Origin: Lachnospiraceae bacterium
GTDB lineage: Bacteria > Bacillota > Clostridia > Lachnospirales > Lachnospiraceae
Length of the DNA stretch: 64,000 bases
Reading direction: 5' to 3'
NCBI GenBank assembly: GCA_022510725.1
Contig: JAFLSW010000003.1
Span: forward strand, 1 to 64,000
The translations under genes were made by a program, and so were the position numbers. The notes under the pieces were generated by a model, which was not told the origin of the DNA, did no database searches, and worked only from the letters and a program-made list of their open reading frames with translations. Numbering within the stretch: the first letter of the stretch is position 1; the number at the start of each line of letters is the position of its first letter. Below, in pieces: positions 58,205-64,000 of the stretch.

Positions 58205-58930
58205 TTAAGCCTGTTGAAACATATATAGCCATTCTCTGAAAATTGCCATATAAATAGCTTTTCCTGCCAAAAGTAACAAAATGTAGGTAATGATAGAAAC
58301 AATGATGGAAACCTTTTTAGAAAATTGTTTCAGTTCTCCGCTGTTAGGGTTGGTAACCTTGATCTCCGGATCAAAATTGATGCCTTCCACTCGTTTTGAA
58401 ATCGCTTTTGCATCAACAACTTCACCACGGGCTAAGTCCTCTTTCCAATTATTTAAATCTTCCAGCAGGATCGTATACCGTTGAGAATATTCCCGGCATT
58501 GCTGCACCTCAGACTTATAAACCGTCAAAGAGAATTTTTTCACTGCCCATTGCCCGATGGCATTCTGCTCATTAATCCCCAAAATGAGCACCGCCCTGCA
58601 GGTCTTATAAATGCAATAGGGCAAAAATATGATCAGGGCAGAAATACAAGCCACAACCAAAAGAGCACCACCCATTACGGCAAGAATAAGACTGGCAATA
58701 CACATAATAGCGCCTACGGGCAAAAGGAAGATCATTGCTGCCCAAGCCCCGCCAAAAAGCTTTAACTCAAATTGCAGATCCTTTTGTCTGCCTTCAGCAG
58801 ACAATAACTGTCGTTCCATGTTGTATTTGGCAAACATTGCCTTATCAATATAGTGATTGAGCAGATATGCTTCCTCGGAATCATACTCATATTTAATTGG
58901 AAATTTTGATTCTTCTGTCTTTGTCTCCAA
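58205..58930 (-). CDS. Hypothetical membrane protein
   Basis: About 241 residues. The N-terminal half is charged and soluble (KYEYDSEEAYLLNHYIDKAM). Two or three adjacent helices near 65-120 (AAMIFLLPVGAIMCIASLILAVMG) are followed by a cytoplasmic helical domain (about 120-205) and a C-terminal helix (about 205-230). The start is uncertain: TTG at 58930 has GAGG at 8 bases, whereas the ATG at 58936 is only 2 bases from it and the track starts at TTG 58951. No family recognised. Stands alone on its strand between the surface protein and panE-like genes. Confidence 0.65.
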   Translation of the reverse strand: METKTEESKFPIKYEYDSEEAYLLNHYIDKAMFAKYNMERQLLSAEGRQKDLQFELKLFGGAWAAMIFLLPVGAIMCIASLILAVMGGALLVVACISALIIFLPYCIYKTCRAVLILGINEQNAIGQWAVKKFSLTVYKSEVQQCREYSQRYTILLEDLNNWKEDLARGEVVDAKAISKRVEGINFDPEIKVTNPNSGELKQFSKKVSIIVSIITYILLLLAGKAIYMAIFREWLYMFQQA

Positions 58931-58997
58931 GATCATTTCCTCAATTAACAAATGATATTTTTTCTCATTTTACCACAAGAGATTTTTATCCACAATG

Positions 58998-59915
58998 TCA
59001 GAGTCCCTGTTCTTTTGCTTTCTTGGCGACCATCTCATAGGTAGGCACCGACACTTGATATTTTTCTCCCATGCGGACTACTTCATAGATCAATCCGTCA
59101 ATCTCCGAACTTTTTCCGGCATAGACATCCCTCTGCATGGAAGTGGATGCGGTAGGTGATAATGTGTCCAATATTTTCAGATTGGTTGCTACGATATCAA
59201 CCTGGAAGGGCACGCCCATGGCCGTTGCCAGTGCATCGATCTCTTTCATCAGCTTGACAAAAGTATCTCTGGCTTCTCCGGTTTTTTGTACCTCGCCGGC
59301 AGATACATGATAATAAAGACCGCATGCCGCCATAGGTGACACATAAGAGAACTTCTGTAAGGCATCCCGTCTGATGTTGTCCGATAACACGCCTTCAATA
59401 CCGCTATCTTTTAAGTCTGCGGCAACCTGTAATAACTCCGGGCGGAATTCTTCCGGTGTCCTGACACCATAAACGATACGGAAAATATCTCCGTTTTGCC
59501 AGATCACCCCCGGCTCTTTGATCTGTGCCGCTATGTAAACGCAGCCGTCTGTTACAAGGGCATCCGGCAGTTCCTTTTGCAGCCTGCCCCCTGTCCCATA
59601 TATATTTAAGATAGGAATCACAATAGTATGAGCATCACAGATCCGCTGCAGGAAGGGAACCGTTTCCCCCAGGGAATAGCCCTTGACACAGACAAAAACC
59701 ACATCCGGCGTGTCCTTGTAATGCTCCATATCCGTAGCTTTAATAGGATTTACCACATAATTTCCTTTTACGGTAGTTTCCATGGCCAGTCCGGTTTGCT
59801 GCATCTTCTTCAGATGCCCCCCTCTGGCGATTAATGTTACATCCTTACCGGCTTCTGTCATAAAGGCGCCAATACTGCCCCCTACTCCTCCTGCTCCGAT
59901 CACTAAATATTTCAT
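58998..59915 (-). CDS. 2-dehydropantoate 2-reductase family (PanE/ApbA)
   Basis: 305 residues. N-terminal Rossmann GAGGVGGSIGAFM for NADPH, VCVKGYSL, and a C-terminal helical domain with the AGKSSEIDGLIYEVVRMGEK block; the Lys of the family's catalytic pair is in DALQKFSYVSPMAA. PanE reduces ketopantoate in pantothenate synthesis, but many paralogues have other 2-keto acid substrates and no panB, panC or panD is near. AAAGGAG before the ATG. Confidence 0.88.
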   Translation of the reverse strand: MKYLVIGAGGVGGSIGAFMTEAGKDVTLIARGGHLKKMQQTGLAMETTVKGNYVVNPIKATDMEHYKDTPDVVFVCVKGYSLGETVPFLQRICDAHTIVIPILNIYGTGGRLQKELPDALVTDGCVYIAAQIKEPGVIWQNGDIFRIVYGVRTPEEFRPELLQVAADLKDSGIEGVLSDNIRRDALQKFSYVSPMAACGLYYHVSAGEVQKTGEARDTFVKLMKEIDALATAMGVPFQVDIVATNLKILDTLSPTASTSMQRDVYAGKSSEIDGLIYEVVRMGEKYQVSVPTYEMVAKKAKEQGL

Positions 59916-59945
59916 CTATGATTCTCCTTTCAACACTTTCTCTAA

Positions 59946-59986
59946 TAAAAAGCGAGCAAAGGCTTCCCCCGCTTTCACTCGCTTTT
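59946..59986 (-). terminator. Intrinsic terminator of the GH13 gene
   Basis: Minus-strand stem AAAAGCGAG/CTCGCTTTT with a 21-base loop followed by TTATTAG, 15 bases after the GH13 stop. Confidence 0.8.
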
Positions 59987-60001
59987 ATCCCCAAATATAC
60001 T

Positions 60002-62107
60002 TTATGCTTCCTTCCGATGTCTTAAAATAATAGCAGAAGTTTTCGGAAGTTTTAAATTAATTCTGCCGCCATTGACAGGATGTTCCACGATTTCCGTAGT
60101 ATAACCATCATCCTTGGTCAGCATGATCTGCTCTAAATTACATTCTCTGGGAATACCTGCTTCCCAAATAGAAAACTGCTTTTCAATCTCATGGTCATTA
60201 TTATTAACAACAATGACATAGTGATCGTCCTTACAAAAACGGACATAACCGATCAGATTGTAATCCGATACCAGATACTTCAGGCTGCCGTTAAGGAATG
60301 CATCGCTTTCCTTGTGAATCTTGATCATATCCTTATGGAATTGGATCAGCTCTTTGTCTTCATGTCCCCAAGGGTAAGTCCGCCTGTTATCCGGATCGGT
60401 AAAGCCGCATACACCGGCTTCATCTCCGTAATAAATGGTAGGTGCGCCCACCCATGTCATCTGAACTGCCACCGCTTCTCTCATGACCGCTTTATTCACA
60501 CCCTGATTTGCCGCTTCGGAACCTAAGGTATTGACCCTGCCCACTTTTTTGTTGGTCCGGGTCAAAAATCTGGAGTGGTCATGGTTTGACAGCTCGTTCA
60601 TGGCAACATAAAGAGATTCGCCGGTAAAAGCTATTCCATGATAGCGCATAGCGCCCCAAAAGCTGTCCGCATTGCCGTACAAGTCTTCGCGATAGTCATC
60701 GCTGTGCTTCTGCATGCCTGTTAAAAACCAGGTCAAAGGCTCCATAAAGGCATCATAGTTCATGACCGTATCCCATTCTCCGTTTTGGATCCAGTCCTTG
60801 GGACTGCCGTAATGCTCTGCCAAAACAATGGCTTCAGGATTGGCATCCCGCACCGCATTTCTGAAATCCTTCCAAAATTGATGGTTAAATTCCGGAGAGT
60901 GACCCAGATCTGCAGCCACATCCAGTCTCCATCCATCCGCATTAAAAGGCGGGGAAACCCATTTTTTCCCAATATATAAGATATAATCATATAATTGCCT
61001 GGAAGCTTCGTAATTTAACTTAGGCAAAGTATCATGTCCCCACCAGCCGTCATAGGTGGGGTTATAAGGCCATTTGTTATCATCAAAGAAATGGAAGAAA
61101 TCACGATAAGGACTTTCATTTGATACATATGCGCCCTTTTCATAGCCCCGGAAATCCTCATAGATCCGTTCTCTATCCAGCCACTTATTAAAGGAGCCGC
61201 AGTGATTGAATACACCGTCCAAGATCACCTTCATGCCCCTTCTGTGAGCCTCTTCTACCACCTTCACAAACATTTCGTTGGAGGCTTCCAGATTTTTCCT
61301 GTTGGCAACACGATTGATATAACGGGATGCAAAACGGTTTTCCTGCTGCCCGGGAGGAAGCAGATCTCCCTGATCGTCTACGATCTTGCCAAAGTGGGGA
61401 TCGATATAATCATAATCCTGAATATCGTATTTGTGATTGGAAGGAGAAACAAACAGGGGATTAAAGTAGATCACATCAATTCCCAGATCCTGTAGATAAT
61501 CCATTTTGTCCAAAACGCCCTGCAGGTCTCCTCCATAAAATTCCCGCACACCCATTACCGCGGGATACTTATCCCAGTCGGTTACCCGGGTCACATGCTC
61601 TCCTATGTAGTTGTATTCATCTGTCAGCACATCATTAGTAGGATCTCCGTTATAGAAACGATCCACATAAATCTGATACATCACGGCCCCCTTTGCCCAT
61701 TTAGGCACATGCTGGCCGGGAATAATGACAAATTTATAATATTCCTGCTCGTCCTTTACCACACCCCGGTAATCAAAGATACAGACGATCTTACCGGCTG
61801 TGATCTCAAAATGATAAGCCACTCTTTCATTATCAAGCTGCAGTTCATATTCATAATAATCAAAAAGCTGATCGCTTTCATATTTCATCATCAGGTGCTT
61901 TTGCCCTTTGCAGACAAAATAGACCTTGTCTATATTATTTTTTGCGGAACGGAATTTAATGGTAACGATGCTATATGGATTGGGATCCGGCGGACAGACA
62001 AATTCCCCGGACATGTCAGAAAATAGTGCCCTTTTGTTAAAAACGGGGCGCATTGTAGAAATATATTGCTGATTCTGTTCTAATCTTGTCAGTTCATTAA
62101 AAAACAC
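60002..62107 (-). CDS. GH13 alpha-glucan hydrolase (neopullulanase/cyclomaltodextrinase-like)
   Basis: 701 residues, no signal peptide, hence cytoplasmic. N-terminal CBM34-like beta domain (about 25-140), (beta/alpha)8 barrel with GVFNHCG, nucleophile in GWRLDVAADLG (near 394), acid/base in VLAEHYGSP (near 430) and the transition-state Asp in LSNHDHSRF, then a C-terminal beta domain. Architecture matches GH13_20-type enzymes cleaving maltodextrins or pullulan. GTG start at 62107 with GGGAGG at 7 bases. The acid/base context EHYG differs slightly from the usual GE[VI]. No maltose transporter nearby. Confidence 0.9.
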   Translation of the reverse strand: MFFNELTRLEQNQQYISTMRPVFNKRALFSDMSGEFVCPPDPNPYSIVTIKFRSAKNNIDKVYFVCKGQKHLMMKYESDQLFDYYEYELQLDNERVAYHFEITAGKIVCIFDYRGVVKDEQEYYKFVIIPGQHVPKWAKGAVMYQIYVDRFYNGDPTNDVLTDEYNYIGEHVTRVTDWDKYPAVMGVREFYGGDLQGVLDKMDYLQDLGIDVIYFNPLFVSPSNHKYDIQDYDYIDPHFGKIVDDQGDLLPPGQQENRFASRYINRVANRKNLEASNEMFVKVVEEAHRRGMKVILDGVFNHCGSFNKWLDRERIYEDFRGYEKGAYVSNESPYRDFFHFFDDNKWPYNPTYDGWWGHDTLPKLNYEASRQLYDYILYIGKKWVSPPFNADGWRLDVAADLGHSPEFNHQFWKDFRNAVRDANPEAIVLAEHYGSPKDWIQNGEWDTVMNYDAFMEPLTWFLTGMQKHSDDYREDLYGNADSFWGAMRYHGIAFTGESLYVAMNELSNHDHSRFLTRTNKKVGRVNTLGSEAANQGVNKAVMREAVAVQMTWVGAPTIYYGDEAGVCGFTDPDNRRTYPWGHEDKELIQFHKDMIKIHKESDAFLNGSLKYLVSDYNLIGYVRFCKDDHYVIVVNNNDHEIEKQFSIWEAGIPRECNLEQIMLTKDDGYTTEIVEHPVNGGRINLKLPKTSAIILRHRKEA

Positions 62108-62187
62108 GCCGTATCCTCCCTGATTGCCCTACTGTATTTTATTCTAACATAATCGCTTTTGACATTCCACTAATATTTTTTGACAGG

Positions 62188-62219
62188 AAAAAAGACAGCG
62201 TTCGCACCACTGTCTTTTT
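62188..62219 (-). terminator. Bidirectional intrinsic terminator after ftsH
   Basis: AAAAAGACAG/CTGTCTTTTT pair with an 11-base loop; T-runs on both strands. It ends ftsH transcription about 160 bases downstream of its stop. Confidence 0.75.
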
Positions 62220-62377
62220 CGAGAAGGTATTTCTTTCTTTTGGGGTATAGCAAAAAACTATGTAATGTATTGGGGGGTTACGAGTATATTGTAGCAACCC
62301 CCTCTAAGAAAGTCTAGTTTCAGCATTCACAAATATAACAAATAAAACTTATATTTTTTGTCTAATTTGCACAAAAA
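62220..62377. other. Gene-free stretch between the terminator and ftsH
   Basis: No ORF with a ribosome site. It contains one clear stem, GGGGGTT/AACCCCC (62273-62279 and 62296-62302), and otherwise A+T-rich sequence that includes the 3' untranslated part of ftsH. It could be a 3' structured region; no RNA family is recognised. Confidence 0.4.
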
Positions 62378-64000
62378 TCAGAACAGCGCTTCAAATTCCG
62401 CCATGGTGATCCGCTCTTTTTCTAAAAGAAGATCCGCACATTTATGGAGTATTCCTTCGTTTTCCATAATGATCTTTTTCGCCATCTGATAGCAGTTATC
62501 TACGATCTCTTTTACTTCCTGATCGATCTTTCCTGCCACCATTTCACTATGGCTTCTGGTGTGCGCCAGATCCCGTCCGATAAATACATCTTCTCCTTCT
62601 TCGTCATAGTTGATGGTGCCGATGTTATCAGACATACCATAACGGGTTACCATTTTCCTTGCTACCCGGGTAGCGCTTCTGATATCGGAAGATGCACCGG
62701 TGGTAATATCGTCAAAGATCAATTCCTCTGCAATACGGCCTCCCAGGGCAACCATGATCTTATGGAGCATCTTGCCTTTGGTTAAAAACATCTCATCCTT
62801 TTCCGGCAAAGGCATGGTATAGCCTGCCGCGCCCAGGCCCGTAGGTATGATGGAAACCGTATACACCGGTTCCATATCCGGCAGTACATGATGCAGAATA
62901 GCATGTCCCGCTTCGTGATAAGCGGTGATCCGTTTTTCCTGCTCGGAAACGATACGGCTTTTCTTTTCCGTACCTACGCCCATTTTGATAAAGGCTTTCT
63001 TTACATCCTCATCACAAATATATTCCCTGTCGGATTTTGCCGCGATCAGCGCTGACTCGTTTAACAGGTTCTCCAGATCCGCACCGGTAAATCCGGCAGT
63101 AGTCTGAGCAATGTGTTCTAAGTTCACATCCTCTGCAAGGGGCTTATTCTTAGCATAAACCTTTAATATCTCTTCCCTGCCCCCGATATCCGGTACGCCA
63201 ATACTGATCTTACGGTCAAATCGTCCCGGTCTTAATATGGCAGGATCCAAAATATCCACACGGTTGGTTGCCGCCAGCACGATGATGCCTTCATTTTCTT
63301 TAAAGCCGTCCATTTCTACCAGCAGCTGGTTTAATGTCTGTTCTCTTTCATCGTGACCACCGCCCATGCCGGTACCCCTTCTACGGGCAACTGCATCAAT
63401 CTCATCGATAAAAACGATACACGGATTATTTTTCTTAGCATCCTCAAACAGATCCCTGACGCGGGATGCACCGACACCGACAAACATTTCTACAAAGTCT
63501 GAACCGGAAATGGAGAAAAAGGGTACATCCGCCTCTCCTGCAATGGCCTTTGCCAATAAAGTCTTACCCGTACCGGGCGGGCCCTCCAACAAAACGCCTT
63601 TGGGAATCCTTGCACCTACTTTTATGAATTTCCCGGGTTCCCGTAAGAACTCTACGATCTCCGCCAGCTCTTCTTTTTCTTCCTTTAAGCCGGCGACATC
63701 TGCAAAGGTCGCCTTTTTGGGACCGCCTACCTCCAGCCTTGCCCGGTTCTTTCCGAAATTCATAGCCTTATTGCCGCCGCTTGCTGCTGCCATCTGGCTG
63801 TTTAGAAAGACCATGAATAGTACAAATACGATCACAACCAGCAGAATGGGGAGCATATAGGATTTAAACCAGGAATCCTGAGGAATATTGTTCATCAGCA
63901 CAGGAATCTGGTTCTCATCCAGCAGATCTTCCATTTCTCCCACATCAGCTACATATAAGATCGTACTGTTCCCGTCTTTAAAATAGATATTTAATCGTCC
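62378..64000 (-). CDS. ftsH: ATP-dependent zinc metalloprotease FtsH, N-terminus beyond the window
   Basis: Membrane-bound AAA protease that degrades misfolded membrane proteins and regulators. The reading frame stays open from 63943 to the window edge ([21 protein letters not shown]), so the track's start is an artefact and the gene is cut by the window. Visible: the extracytoplasmic domain end, second membrane helix ([16 protein letters not shown]), a linker, Walker [14 protein letters not shown], Walker [12 protein letters not shown], second region of homology RPGRFDRK, zinc site HEAGHAILH and a C-terminal protease domain. The carboxy end is short, without an extended tail. Confidence 0.97.
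   Translation of the reverse strand, partial: GRLNIYFKDGNSTILYVADVGEMEDLLDENQIPVLMNNIPQDSWFKSYMLPILLVVIVFVLFMVFLNSQMAAASGGNKAMNFGKNRARLEVGGPKKATFADVAGLKEEKEELAEIVEFLREPGKFIKVGARIPKGVLLEGPPGTGKTLLAKAIAGEADVPFFSISGSDFVEMFVGVGASRVRDLFEDAKKNNPCIVFIDEIDAVARRRGTGMGGGHDEREQTLNQLLVEMDGFKENEGIIVLAATNRVDILDPAILRPGRFDRKISIGVPDIGGREEILKVYAKNKPLAEDVNLEHIAQTTAGFTGADLENLLNESALIAAKSDREYICDEDVKKAFIKMGVGTEKKSRIVSEQEKRITAYHEAGHAILHHVLPDMEPVYTVSIIPTGLGAAGYTMPLPEKDEMFLTKGKMLHKIMVALGGRIAEELIFDDITTGASSDIRSATRVARKMVTRYGMSDNIGTINYDEEGEDVFIGRDLAHTRSHSEMVAGKIDQEVKEIVDNCYQMAKKIIMENEGILHKCADLLLEKERITMAEFEALF

Noticed and set aside
63900-64000. FtsH apparently truncated at its N-terminus
   Set aside because: The frame is open to the window edge and encodes the expected extracytoplasmic domain; the gene is cut by the window, not broken.

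Overview
The window looks like a chromosomal segment from a low-to-mid GC clostridial Firmicute, most likely a Lachnospiraceae (Clostridium cluster XIVa) gut anaerobe. Pointers are the TTGACA/TATAAT promoters and strong GGAGG-type ribosome sites, the gene families present (YhaM, MutS2, VanW-family, DUF4422, DUF815, DUF4080 radical SAM, cellobiose phosphorylase, Bce-type and LytTR-type peptide-sensing modules) and the PKTGD-type cell-wall anchor. No genus can be named from the sequence alone. No phage, insertion sequence, CRISPR array or rRNA operon is visible. Two tRNA genes (Gly-TCC, Phe-GAA) are present.

Layout. 1-417: the 5' part of a SatD-family gene leaving the window, with three palindromic iterons at its promoter. 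418-4217 (minus): operon of a catalytically dead HtrA-like protein, YhaM exoribonuclease and an RlmD-type rRNA methyltransferase. 4257-10056 (minus): a visibly A+T-rich island holding a LytTR response regulator, a GHKL histidine kinase, a lipoprotein, two ABC-2-like permeases and an ATPase. 10216-14746 (plus): MutS2 and an OmpR-type two-component system. 14743-19625 (minus): TrmL, aminotransferase, Lrp regulator, AIR-synthase-like protein and VanW-family protein. 19735-28253: an unannotated 32-residue membrane peptide, a TPR-like hypothetical, an operon of lyxose isomerase, radical SAM protein, endonuclease III and exonuclease, then PTS enzyme I, an HD-GYP protein, a DUF3592-like protein and the tRNAs. 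28307-38009 (minus): chemoreceptor, DUF4422 protein, DUF815 ATPase, XRE regulator, heterodimeric ABC exporter and DUF554 protein.

38142-48733 is the sensory and efflux part. A Bce-type peptide-detoxification module (regulator, kinase, ATPase, FtsX-like permease) is split by an opposite-strand membrane-protein gene and by a cellobiose phosphorylase gene. Next to it lies a LytTR-DUF3021-ABC operon. 48898-52919 is a soft-metal efflux operon (HMA chaperone, P1B ATPase, ArsR regulator, EndA-like nuclease, histidine phosphatase) with an ArsR-type operator. 53012-55770 is a sulfur-transfer operon (LarE, TcdA, rhodanese-TtcA fusion). 55971-64000 carries an anchored surface protein, a membrane protein, a PanE-like reductase, a GH13 enzyme and the 3' part of ftsH.

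The genes that most plausibly work together are the three peptide or envelope-stress modules (the LytTR island, the split Bce module and the LytTR-DUF3021-ABC operon), each with candidate direct-repeat operators of 20-21 bp period just upstream of a promoter. The most unusual single items are the HtrA pseudoprotease, the split Bce module with a structured leader on its kinase gene, the predicted leaderless mutS2 start, and the small membrane peptide encoded divergently within 36 bp of a hypothetical gene. Ordinary housekeeping genes make up most of the rest. I found no clear wholly new system.
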